From Chloroflexota bacterium (lineage in GTDB: Bacteria; Chloroflexota; Anaerolineae; UBA4142; SHND01), in contig JAKOPZ010000016.1 in assembly GCA_029778615.1 (NCBI GenBank), positions 1-55,407 of the forward strand: 55,407 nt of DNA, written 5' to 3'. Within the stretch, counting starts at the first letter, position 1. Every line of letters starts with the position of its first letter. This document shows, piece by piece, positions 7,965 to 15,345 of the stretch. The notes beneath the pieces are model-generated. The model worked only from the letters and a program-made list of their open reading frames with translations, did not search any database and was not told the DNA's origin. The position numbers and the translations under genes were made by a program.

Positions 7965-8834
7965 CTACCAACCGTGTGCGCGATGATGCGCGCTGTGTAA
8001 TGCTTCCAGCGCCATTGCGGTGACGAGATGCGCGCGGTAATCGGCAGAGGCATAAATGTCGCCAATGGTGGTGAGACCATCGGACGCCACTTTCGCGGCG
8101 GCGGCAATGTTGTCTTCGGTCATCGGTTTGCCTTTGAGCGCGTCTTCGGCTCGCTTGGCGCGCTGGGCATGGTCTGCCGCGCCCGTGACGCCGATCCGAA
8201 TATCCTGTACCGTGTCATCTTTGATGCTCACCCACACGGCAACTCCCGCCACCGCATAACGCGACGCGGGATGCGGGAATTTGGCATACGCCACTCCGCT
8301 GCCTTTTGCGTCCGTTTTGGGAACGTGAATGGCAGTGAGGATTTCGTTCGCGGCGAGCGCCGTGCTAAACAAGCCCGTGAACAGCTCGTCGGCGCCGATG
8401 CTTCGTGAACCGCCGCTGCCTTGTACTTGTACCGTCGCGCCGAGCGCGAGCATCGCCGCAGGATAATCCGCAGCCGGGTCGGCGTGCGCGAGCGAACCGC
8501 CCATCGTGCCGCGATTCCGCACTTGACGGTCGCCGATGTGCGTGGCAACTTCGGGTAAAAGCGGACACGCGTTCCGCAGGAGCACGGAATGTTCCACTTC
8601 GTGATGTGTGGTCAGCGCGCCGATGGCGATTTTTTCGCCCATGTCCTTGATGCCTTTGAGGTCCGCGATTCGGCCAATGTCAATCAACGCGGGCGGCGTG
8701 GCAAGACGCAGCTTCATCGCGGGCAAGAGCGAATGTCCGCCGGCAATAATTTTGGCATCGGCGTTTTGCGCCATCAGCGCGAGCGCTTCGTTCAGCGACG
8801 CGGGCGCGTGATATTCAAAAGGTGCTGGATACAT
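7965..8834 (-). CDS. coxM: Xanthine dehydrogenase-family FAD subunit (CoxM-like)
   Basis: This 289-aa FAD-binding medium subunit reads FEYHAPASLNEALALM, then the pyrophosphate-binding loop AGGHSLLPAMKLRLA (AGGxS type) and later TMGGSLAHADPAADYPA (TIGG-type FAD loop). It passes electrons from the 2Fe-2S subunit to the acceptor. The start at 8834 comes 2 nt after the coxL stop, with GGAGG inside the end of coxL, so the two genes are translationally coupled. This is the last gene of the SLM operon. Confidence 0.9.
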   Translation of the reverse strand: MYPAPFEYHAPASLNEALALMAQNADAKIIAGGHSLLPAMKLRLATPPALIDIGRIADLKGIKDMGEKIAIGALTTHHEVEHSVLLRNACPLLPEVATHIGDRQVRNRGTMGGSLAHADPAADYPAAMLALGATVQVQGSGGSRSIGADELFTGLFSTALAANEILTAIHVPKTDAKGSGVAYAKFPHPASRYAVAGVAVWVSIKDDTVQDIRIGVTGAADHAQRAKRAEDALKGKPMTEDNIAAAAKVASDGLTTIGDIYASADYRAHLVTAMALEALHSAHHRAHGW

Positions 8835-8836
8835 TG

Positions 8837-11206
8837 CTACATGCCTCCGTTGTTGGATTGCATCGCCTTCCACACTTTTTCGGGCGTGAGCGGCATGTCA
8901 ATATGTTTTACGCCAAAGGGTTTCAATGCGTCCATGACCGCGTTCACGACTGCCGGTGTTGACGCAATGGCCCCGGTTTCGCCCGCGCCTTTGACGCCAA
9001 GCGGATTCACAGGCGACGGCGTGACTGTGCGCGCGGTTTCGTACGACGGAAGCATGGCTGCCGTCGGCACCGCGTAATCCATCATCGAGCCGCTGAGAAG
9101 CGTTCCGTTTTCATCATAGACGCCGTGTTCGTACAACGCCTGTGCGACGCCTTGCGCGATGCCGCCGTGAACTTGCCCGTCTACAATCATCGGATTGATG
9201 ACATTGCCAACATCATCGCACGCGATATAGCGCAGGATTTTTGTTTTGCCCGTGTTGCCATCCACTTCGACCACGCAAATATGCGCGCCGAACGGGTACG
9301 TGCAGTTCGGCGGGTCATAGTACGACGTTTCGTCGAGGAACGGCTCCATGCCTTCGGGCAGCGAGTAACCAACTGCCGATTGCAGCGCGATCTCTTGAAT
9401 CGTTTTCGCGGTGGCGGGCGCGCCTTTGACAAACACTTTGCCGTCTTCGTAAATCAAATCTTGTACGTTGGCTTCGAGCATGTGCGCGGCAAGACGTTTC
9501 GCTTTTTCTTTGATGCGCTGTGCCGCGCGCAAAACAGCTACTGCGCCCACCGCGCCGCTGCGCGAACCGTACGAACCGTAACCGAACGGCGTGCCGTTGG
9601 TATCGCTGTGCTGCACAATTACGTCGTCAACGCTGATGCCCAATTCATCTGCGACCACTTGCGCCATCGTCGTTTCGTGTCCTTGCCCGTGCGACTGGGA
9701 ACCTGTGGTGACGACAACTTTGCCGGTGAGGTGCATCCGTATGTTGGCGCTCTCCCACAAACCCGCGCCCCAGCCCTGTCCGGGCAGACCAATCCACGCG
9801 CTCGGCGCGACGCCACATAATTCGATGTAGGTTGAGAAACCGACGCCGAGATATTTTCCTTTTTTCCGCGCGGCTTGTTGTTCCTCGCGAAATTCGGCAT
9901 AGTTCAACATCTGCAATGCTTTGTCGAGCGTCTTGTCGTAATCGCCGCTGTCGTACTTGAGTCCCGCGAGAATATTGTCCGCCGGCGCGTAGGGAAATTC
10001 ATTAGAGGGAATGAAATTCTTGCGGCGCACATCGGCAGGGTCCATGCCGAGTTCTTCGGCGACCCAATCCATCGCGCGTTCCAAAACGTACGTCGCTTCG
10101 GGACGCCCCGCGCCGCGATATGCGTCCACCATTGCAGTGTTGGTGTACACGTTGGTAACGTGGCAATAGATGTGGGGAATTTTGTACGGACCCGAAAGCA
10201 AGCGTCCGTACAGGGTGGTGGGAATGCCGGGCGCGATGGTGGACAAGATGCCGCCCATGTTTGCGTAGGTCTTGACGCGCAAGCCCGTAATCGTTCCGTC
10301 TTTTTTCGCGCCGATTTCAATGTCGGTGATGTGGTCGCGTCCGTGCGTGGTGGCGATGTAATTTTCACGGCGTGTTTCGTTCCACTTGATCGGGCGTCCG
10401 AGTTTTTTCGCGAGCGCGGTGACCAGCACATATTCGGGATACAAATAAATCTTGGCGCCGAACCCGCCGCCGACCTGCGGCGAAATGATGCGAATTTTTG
10501 TTTCGGCGATACCAAACACAAACGCGGTCATGAGCAGTTTCATCACGTGCGGCGCTTGCGAAGTCATCCACACTGTATATTCGTCCGACGCGGGATTGTA
10601 CTGCGCCGCACAGCCGCGCGGTTCCATCGCGTTCGGAATCAAACGCTGGTTGATGATACTCTGTTTGACGACGACATCCGCGCCTTGGAGCGCGTCAGCC
10701 GTCGCCGCCGCGTCGCCGCATTCCCATTCGCATTCAATATTGTTTGGCGCGTTTTCGTGCAGCTGCGGCGCGCCCGCTTCGGTGGCTTTTTTCGCGTCGG
10801 TGACGACTGGCAGCGGTTCCCACTCGACGTCAATCAACGCGAGCGCGTCTTCGGCAATATAGCGGTCTTGCGCGACGACGACCGCAACGCCCATGCCGGT
10901 ATGCGTCACGCGGTCCACCTCCAAGCAGCGCGGCGTGTTGGCATTGTTTTTCACGCCGCCCGCCTGCCACGCGCACGGCAGCGGATTCACGTCCATAAAA
11001 TCTTTGCCGGTGAAAACGCCAATGACACCGGGATGCGCTTTGGCTTTGTCCGTGTTGATGCTTTTGATTTTCGCGTGCGCGTACGGCGAGCGCAAAATCG
11101 CCGCGTGCGCCATCCCCGCGAGTTGAATATCGTCCAGAAATTTTGCTTCACCCGTAATCAGACGCGGGTCCTCACGTCGTTTGATGGATTGTCCGAGAAC
11201 TCCCAT
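8837..11206 (-). CDS. coxL: Molybdenum hydroxylase large subunit (form II CoxL-like)
   Basis: This 789-aa Mo-molybdopterin cytosine dinucleotide subunit carries VGGGFGAK (245-252), the active-site loop AYRGAGR (362-368) and GAGETG with the catalytic Glu at about 743. Form I CO dehydrogenases have AYxCSFR with the Cys that holds copper. AYRGAGR marks the form II group, whose CO activity is doubtful and whose substrate may be another aldehyde, purine or aromatic compound. Gene order coxS-coxL-coxM is also the form II order. GGAGGT lies 5 nt before the ATG at 11206; a longer in-frame ORF upstream runs through a heptad repeat and is not likely coding. Confidence 0.9.
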   Translation of the reverse strand: MGVLGQSIKRREDPRLITGEAKFLDDIQLAGMAHAAILRSPYAHAKIKSINTDKAKAHPGVIGVFTGKDFMDVNPLPCAWQAGGVKNNANTPRCLEVDRVTHTGMGVAVVVAQDRYIAEDALALIDVEWEPLPVVTDAKKATEAGAPQLHENAPNNIECEWECGDAAATADALQGADVVVKQSIINQRLIPNAMEPRGCAAQYNPASDEYTVWMTSQAPHVMKLLMTAFVFGIAETKIRIISPQVGGGFGAKIYLYPEYVLVTALAKKLGRPIKWNETRRENYIATTHGRDHITDIEIGAKKDGTITGLRVKTYANMGGILSTIAPGIPTTLYGRLLSGPYKIPHIYCHVTNVYTNTAMVDAYRGAGRPEATYVLERAMDWVAEELGMDPADVRRKNFIPSNEFPYAPADNILAGLKYDSGDYDKTLDKALQMLNYAEFREEQQAARKKGKYLGVGFSTYIELCGVAPSAWIGLPGQGWGAGLWESANIRMHLTGKVVVTTGSQSHGQGHETTMAQVVADELGISVDDVIVQHSDTNGTPFGYGSYGSRSGAVGAVAVLRAAQRIKEKAKRLAAHMLEANVQDLIYEDGKVFVKGAPATAKTIQEIALQSAVGYSLPEGMEPFLDETSYYDPPNCTYPFGAHICVVEVDGNTGKTKILRYIACDDVGNVINPMIVDGQVHGGIAQGVAQALYEHGVYDENGTLLSGSMMDYAVPTAAMLPSYETARTVTPSPVNPLGVKGAGETGAIASTPAVVNAVMDALKPFGVKHIDMPLTPEKVWKAMQSNNGGM

Positions 11207-11222
11207 AGTTACCTCCGAGGGC

Positions 11223-11299
11223 GACAAAGGACAAAAGACGAAGGACGAATGCATTTCCAAAATAATTTTCGTCGTTCGTCATGGGTCATTCGTCAACCT
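11223..11299. repeat. Heptanucleotide repeat array, GACAAAG/GACGAAG family
   Basis: Eleven consecutive 7-nt units fill the coxS-coxL gap: GACAAAG, GACAAAA, GACGAAG, GACGAAT, then after a degenerate centre TCGTTCG, TCATGGG, TCATTCG. The two halves are partly complementary, so a long stem can form. The array ends at the coxS stop. Confidence 0.75.
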
Positions 11300-11757
11300 T
11301 ACATTTTGTCCGCCGCGTCACGCACTGCGCGCACGATATTTTCATATCCCGTACAGCGACACAAATTGCCTTCCAGTCCATGACGAATGGTTTCATCGTT
11401 CGGGTCGCCGTGATGCGTTAACAAGTCAACGGCAGTGAGAATCATCCCCGGTGTGCAAAAACCGCACTGTAACCCGTGATGGTCCCAAAATGCTTGCTGA
11501 ACGGGATGGTATGCGCCGTCCGTCCTCAATCCCTCAATCGTCGTAATGTCCGCGCCGTCCGCTTGAACGCCGAGAACCGTGCAGGACTTGACTGCCATGC
11601 CGTTCATCAAAACAGTGCACGCGCCGCACTGCGACGTATCGCACCCAACATTGGTGCCGGTGAGTCCCAGCTTTTCGCGCAATACATGTACGAGCAGCCA
11701 GCGCGGTTCCACATCCACTTCGCGCAGCTGTCCATTCACCTTTATGCTTACTTTCAT
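11299..11757 (-). CDS. coxS: 2Fe-2S subunit of molybdenum hydroxylase (CoxS-like)
   Basis: This 152-aa protein has the N-terminal plant-type [2Fe-2S] domain ([16 protein letters not shown]) and the C-terminal four-helix [2Fe-2S] domain (CGFCTPGM ... CRCTGYENI). Together these give the two clusters that relay electrons from the Mo site to FAD. GGAGGT lies 5 nt before the ATG. It is the first gene of the coxSLM operon, and length and motifs are normal for the family. Confidence 0.93.
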   Translation of the reverse strand: MKVSIKVNGQLREVDVEPRWLLVHVLREKLGLTGTNVGCDTSQCGACTVLMNGMAVKSCTVLGVQADGADITTIEGLRTDGAYHPVQQAFWDHHGLQCGFCTPGMILTAVDLLTHHGDPNDETIRHGLEGNLCRCTGYENIVRAVRDAADKM

Positions 11758-11862
11758 AAATGACCTCCAAAGATTGACAGCATTGGGTTGATAGATTCAG
11801 CAGTAGAAAAATGTGATGGCGACGGCGCCTCCTTTCCGTGAACCGGAAAAAGAACGCGCGTT

Positions 11863-11884
11863 ACGCGTAAAAATTTTTACGCGT
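11863..11884. repeat. Perfect 22-bp palindrome upstream of coxS
   Basis: ACGCGTAAAAA followed by its exact reverse complement; the symmetry continues outward as GC-rich arms after one mismatch. It lies about 106 bp upstream of the coxS start, in a 548-bp gap (11758-12305) whose other content is the MITE-like unit at 12036-12210 and the dNK promoter. It could be a regulator-binding site or a cruciform. Confidence 0.55.
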
Positions 11885-12035
11885 TGCGCGCGCAGTCAGA
11901 CGGAGCAGAGTTTATTGGAACACATAAGACAACCATTGTCACAGTTCGATGTAGACCACAGCATTGTGGAAAAATTGGACATGCAAAAACGAACGGGGAA
12001 CGCGCAAAATTATACTCAACAGTGGAATGCAATTC

Positions 12036-12210
12036 AAGGGGGGTATAAGGCAACTGCAAAGTCGCGCCAATTGTCATTTCGAGCGGATGCGAGAAATCCC
12101 AACCTTTCGTGACAAATGAGATTTCTCACAGAGTTTACCCCGAAGGATTGAGGGGTTCGAAATGACATATCCTTGTCAAGGGACTTTGCAGTCGCCTTAA
12201 GGGGGGTATA
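12036..12210. mobile_element. MITE-like unit with nested TCATTTCGAG palindrome
   Basis: A 12-bp perfect direct repeat (AAGGGGGGTATA at 12036-12047 and 12199-12210) flanks 17-bp terminal inverted repeats with one mismatch (12047-12063 and 12182-12198). Inside lies a 96-bp palindromic repeat (12072-12167) with perfect 11-bp ends TGTCATTTCGA. A homologous copy is at 23939-24033. It has no coding capacity, so it would be non-autonomous. Confidence 0.65.
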
Positions 12211-12243
12211 AAAATTTCGGGCAAGATGCTTTCGGCGCGTTCA

Positions 12244-12272
12244 TTGCCGCTGTCTGCGAGCTCTGCTAGAAT
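12244..12272 (+). promoter_or_regulatory. Sigma70-type promoter for the deoxynucleoside kinase gene
   Basis: TTGCCG (12244-12249), 17-nt spacer, TAGAAT (12267-12272). Predicted start is near 12279, giving a leader of about 27 nt before the GTG. Confidence 0.5.
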
Positions 12273-12305
12273 CGTCAGCCACAAGCATCTTTAGGCGGCG
12301 AACAC

Positions 12306-12956
12306 GTGACCTCTGCAAAGCATCTACAAAACATCTGCGTCGTCGGCAACATCGGCTCCGGCAAAAGCACGCTCGCGCGCTTGCTCGGCGCGGCGATTCC
12401 CGAAAGCATCGCCATTCCGGAAAATTTTGACGACAATCCATTTTTGGAATTGTATGTTGCCGAACCGAAACGCTGGGCATTTACCAATGCCGTGCGCTAT
12501 TACTACGATTACGTGCGCGTGTATGACGAATTGACGCGCGAGCGCACCTACACGCGCTGTTTCGTTGACGCAGGCGGCGCGACCAATCGCCACGTCTACG
12601 CGCCGTATCTCGCGCACGAAGCGGTAATGACGCCCGCCGAGAATGCGTTCTACAATCTCTTGTGCGACATGATTCAACGCGCCTATCAATATCCCGAACC
12701 GGACGCGTATATTTTTTTACACGCCGCGCCCGCTCACTGCTTTGAGCGGATGCAAAAACGCGGCTGGCGTTATCAAACGGAAAACATCGCGCTGACCTAT
12801 CTGGAAACGCTGGAGCGCTATCTCGACGCGTTTCAGACGCGCCTGCAAGCAGAGCGCATCCCTGTTTTGGAGTTTGACAGCGAAAGGATTGATTTCACGC
12901 GCGCGGAGGAGCAAGCGCACATCGTCGCGCGCGTACGAGAATTTTTGGGGGATTAG
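12306..12956 (+). CDS. Deoxynucleoside kinase
   Basis: This 216-aa P-loop kinase of the dNK/dGK family phosphorylates deoxynucleosides to monophosphates for salvage. The Walker A loop GNIGSGKS is at the N terminus, followed by IPENFDDNPFLELYV (the family Glu of the catalytic E-x region), RYYYDYVRVYDELTRERTY, and the LID-type RGWRYQTE. The start is a GTG at 12306; no in-frame ATG precedes the P-loop, and the Shine-Dalgarno is weak. It fits functionally with the convergent nucleoside hydrolase gene next door. Confidence 0.85.
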   Translation: MTSAKHLQNICVVGNIGSGKSTLARLLGAAIPESIAIPENFDDNPFLELYVAEPKRWAFTNAVRYYYDYVRVYDELTRERTYTRCFVDAGGATNRHVYAPYLAHEAVMTPAENAFYNLLCDMIQRAYQYPEPDAYIFLHAAPAHCFERMQKRGWRYQTENIALTYLETLERYLDAFQTRLQAERIPVLEFDSERIDFTRAEEQAHIVARVREFLGD

Positions 12957-13031
12957 ACATCGCGGCAACGCAAATTCGAACTCTGTCGAATTCAATCCGG
13001 TGCAAGTTGATTGCGCCGGGCAACCACAGTT

Positions 13032-13853
13032 TCAACTGCCCTCTTGGTAACCGCGCACCTTGTCCACCACTGCGCGCACGCGCGCGGCATCCACTGCATT
13101 TTCGACGCGCCCATCCACTTTGAGCGATGTGCCCGCCAACACGCCGTCCACAATCGGCACAAAGTCCAAAACATTTTCTGCCGTCACGCCGCTGCCAATC
13201 AAGAGCGGCGCATCCGGCGCGCCTTTGCGCGCGGCAATCACATCGCCCAAGTCCGTCGCATAACCCGTTGCCTTGCCGCTGATGACCAACGCGTCCGCGC
13301 CGCCGCGTTCCCACGTATCGAGCGCGACCCATTCCATTTGCATCGGCGCGAGCGGGACCGCGTGTTTGGTCAAACAATCGGTGAAAATTAAAACGTTCGC
13401 GCCCAACATTTTGCGATAGCGCGCGATGTCCGCCGCGCGTCCTTCGATAACTCCTTGGTCGGCGAGCATTGCCCATGACACAATATTGATGCGAACGAAT
13501 TGCGCGTCACACGCTGCCGCAATCGCCAGTGCGCTGATGCCGTCATTGCGCAACACATTTACGCCCAACGGGATTTTTGTTTTTTGGCGCAGCGTGGTGA
13601 CAATGCGCGTCATGCTTGCTACCGTTTCGGGCGGCACGTGGTCTTTGAAAAACGGCGCATCAAAAAAATTTTCAATCATGATGCCGTCCACACCGCCCTG
13701 CTCCAGCGTGTGGGCGTCCGCGAGCGCTGCGTCAATTACGCCATTGAGGTTGTTGGCATAGCGTGGAGCGCCGGGGAGTGCCTGAAGATGCACCATGCCA
13801 ATGACAATCTTTTTCTTGCCAAAGAGCGTATCAAACGGTTCGCGACTGTGCAT
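13032..13853 (-). CDS. BtpA/SgcQ family TIM-barrel protein
   Basis: This 273-aa protein matches the BtpA/SgcQ family: IGMVHLQALPGAP, GGVDGIMIENFFDAPF, PLGVNVLRND, FVRINIVSWAM, DALVISGKATG, PLLIGSGVTAENV. The fold is a (beta/alpha)8 barrel. BtpA was named for photosystem I biogenesis in cyanobacteria, but the wider family sits near sugar and nucleoside genes and probably has an enzymatic role. The start lies 10 nt after the nucleoside hydrolase stop with a GAGGA Shine-Dalgarno formed over that stop, so both are one operon and may act on the released ribose or base. Confidence 0.85.
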   Translation of the reverse strand: MHSREPFDTLFGKKKIVIGMVHLQALPGAPRYANNLNGVIDAALADAHTLEQGGVDGIMIENFFDAPFFKDHVPPETVASMTRIVTTLRQKTKIPLGVNVLRNDGISALAIAAACDAQFVRINIVSWAMLADQGVIEGRAADIARYRKMLGANVLIFTDCLTKHAVPLAPMQMEWVALDTWERGGADALVISGKATGYATDLGDVIAARKGAPDAPLLIGSGVTAENVLDFVPIVDGVLAGTSLKVDGRVENAVDAARVRAVVDKVRGYQEGS

Positions 13854-13863
13854 GATTCATTCC

Positions 13864-14799
13864 TCACCGCATTATCCGTTCTTGAAACAAATTCAAGACG
13901 CCTTCCACATCCACGTCCGTACAAATCGTCGTTTCCACGCCGTCATACCATCTGCCCGTGCGGTCCACGACGATTTGTCCGAAACCGTAACTGTGCGTGT
14001 CCACGCGCACGCGCCGCGCAACGGTTTGAAATAAATCGGGACGAATCAAGTACGCAATCGCCGTCGGGTCGTGCGTATGCAGCGCGCCGTCCGTTTTGTA
14101 TTCTGCCGCGTGAAATGCCTGATAATGCGGCACCACGCGCGCGACCAACTCCGCGTATGCGCTTTTCGACGCGGCAAGTTCGCCGATGTATTGGCGGCTC
14201 ATCACAACAGGCATCGTGACATCCAATCCAACCATGACGACGTGCCAGTCCGCGCCAAAGACCAATGCTGCCGCTTCCGGGTCATTATGGATGTTGGCTT
14301 CGGCGACGGGCGAAACATTTCCGGGCACAAACGCCGCGCCGCCCATAAGCACCACGCGTTTGGTCGCTTTGATAATGCGCGGTTCCAATTTCAACGCCAT
14401 CGCGATATTGGTCAGCGGACCGATGGGCACCAGCGTAATTTCACCGGGGCGTGACATGACGGCTTCGACAATGAATTGTGCCGCGCGCGTATGCGCGGGT
14501 TGACTGTCCGGTTCGTCGGTCAACCCCGCGTCGCCCAAACCATCTTCGCCATGTACAATGGTCGGCGGCGATGTATAATCGCGCACCAGCGGAGAATACG
14601 CGCCGCGCGCAACCGGGATGTCGTCGCGGCCGGCGAGTTCCAATATGCGTAGCGCGTTGCGCGTGGTCACTTCGACATAGTGATTTCCAAAAACGGTGGT
14701 CAGCGCCAGCACGTCGAGTTCGGGCGATTTGAGCGCAAACAAAATCGCCATCATGTCGTCAATGCCGGGGTCAGTGTCAATGAGAATAGATTCGGGCAT
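13864..14799 (-). CDS. Inosine/uridine-preferring nucleoside hydrolase
   Basis: This 311-aa IUNH-family enzyme hydrolyses the N-glycosidic bond of ribonucleosides. The calcium-binding motif DTDPGIDD is at residues 8-15, with VFGNHYVEVTTRNALRILELAG, PLTNIAMAL, VLMGGA and the C-terminal THDPTA that supplies the last Asp ligand and the acid region. The length is normal. It begins next to a heptad repeat (14812-14895) shared with the divergent DUF423 gene. An AT-rich CATTATAT stretch precedes the start by a few nt. Confidence 0.92.
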   Translation of the reverse strand: MPESILIDTDPGIDDMMAILFALKSPELDVLALTTVFGNHYVEVTTRNALRILELAGRDDIPVARGAYSPLVRDYTSPPTIVHGEDGLGDAGLTDEPDSQPAHTRAAQFIVEAVMSRPGEITLVPIGPLTNIAMALKLEPRIIKATKRVVLMGGAAFVPGNVSPVAEANIHNDPEAAALVFGADWHVVMVGLDVTMPVVMSRQYIGELAASKSAYAELVARVVPHYQAFHAAEYKTDGALHTHDPTAIAYLIRPDLFQTVARRVRVDTHSYGFGQIVVDRTGRWYDGVETTICTDVDVEGVLNLFQERIMR

Positions 14800-14811
14800 G
14801 GGATATAATGA

Positions 14812-14895
14812 GAGACTGGGGATTGGAGATTAGAAATTTTTGATTTTTGAATTTCGATTTTCAGTTCATGCTTTAATCTCTAGTCTCTAGTCTCT
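14812..14895. repeat. Heptanucleotide repeat array, GAGACTG family
   Basis: Twelve phased 7-nt units between the divergent nucleoside hydrolase and DUF423 genes: GAGACTG, GGGATTG, GAGATTA, GAAATTT, TTGATTT, TTGAATT, TCGATTT ... AATCTCT, AGTCTCT, AGTCTCT. The outer units are reverse complements of each other and the middle drifts into the GATTTTT family. Confidence 0.8.
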
Positions 14896-14907
14896 TTCGA
14901 GGTAAGA

Positions 14908-15279
14908 ATGGAAAAACTTTTTTTCATCATCGGCGCGTTATCCGGTGCATTGTCCGTGGCGCTCGGCGCATTCGGCGCGCACGCATTGCGGGAGCGCTTG
15001 ACGGCGCAATTGCTCGATACGTTTGAAACGGGTGTCCGCTACGAAATATATCACGCTTTTGCGATTTTGTTCGTCGCAATTGCGTTGACGCGTTGGCAAT
15101 CGAATTTGCTTCCGCTCGCGGGTTGGGCATTCGTGCTCGGCACGCTTTTGTTTTCGGGAAGTTTGTACTTGCTCGCCCTTACGGGCACGCACTGGCTCGG
15201 CGCGATTGCACCTTTCGGAGGGATTGCGTTTATCGCTGGATGGATTTTGTTGGCGGTGGGCGTGTGGCAGAGCCACTGA
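14908..15279 (+). CDS. DUF423 family membrane protein
   Basis: This 123-aa protein has four hydrophobic segments and the DUF423 (YgdD) signature: ALSGALSVALGAFGAHALRERL, TGVRYEIYHAFAIL, FSGSLYLLALTG, PFGGIAFIAGW. The function is unknown. GAGGTA precedes the ATG by 5 nt. It is separated from the sirtuin gene only by a 63-nt heptad array. Confidence 0.9.
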   Translation: MEKLFFIIGALSGALSVALGAFGAHALRERLTAQLLDTFETGVRYEIYHAFAILFVAIALTRWQSNLLPLAGWAFVLGTLLFSGSLYLLALTGTHWLGAIAPFGGIAFIAGWILLAVGVWQSH

Positions 15280-15282
15280 ATA

Positions 15283-15345
15283 GAGACGGGAGACTGGAGA
15301 TTAAACAAGTGTCTCCCGTCTCTTGTCCCCAGTCTCCGGTCTACT
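15283..15345. repeat. Heptanucleotide repeat array ending exactly at the sirtuin ATG
   Basis: Nine exact 7-nt units (63 nt): GAGACGG, GAGACTG, GAGATTA, AACAAGT, GTCTCCC, GTCTCTT, GTCCCCA, GTCTCCG, GTCTACT, followed immediately by ATG at 15346. The first 12 nt (15283-15294) pair perfectly with 15311-15322, so the leader can fold into a strong hairpin. Confidence 0.8.

Noticed and set aside
8837-11206. Calling the cox cluster an aerobic CO dehydrogenase (form I)
   Set aside because: The active-site loop is AYRGAGR and the gene order is SLM.
9875-11383. A 502-aa ORF antisense to coxL
   Set aside because: It is a shadow of coxL caused by codon bias; the minus-strand product has clear motifs and the plus product none. 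The same holds for the long ORF at 37866-39257 opposite the flavoprotein gene.
11813-12112. A 99-aa ORF upstream of the dNK gene
   Set aside because: Its C-terminal part is the MITE-like repeat and its N-terminal part crosses the 22-bp palindrome; no homology was recognised.
12036-12210. Calling this an insertion sequence
   Set aside because: There is no transposase and only 175 bp; only a non-autonomous unit can be supported.
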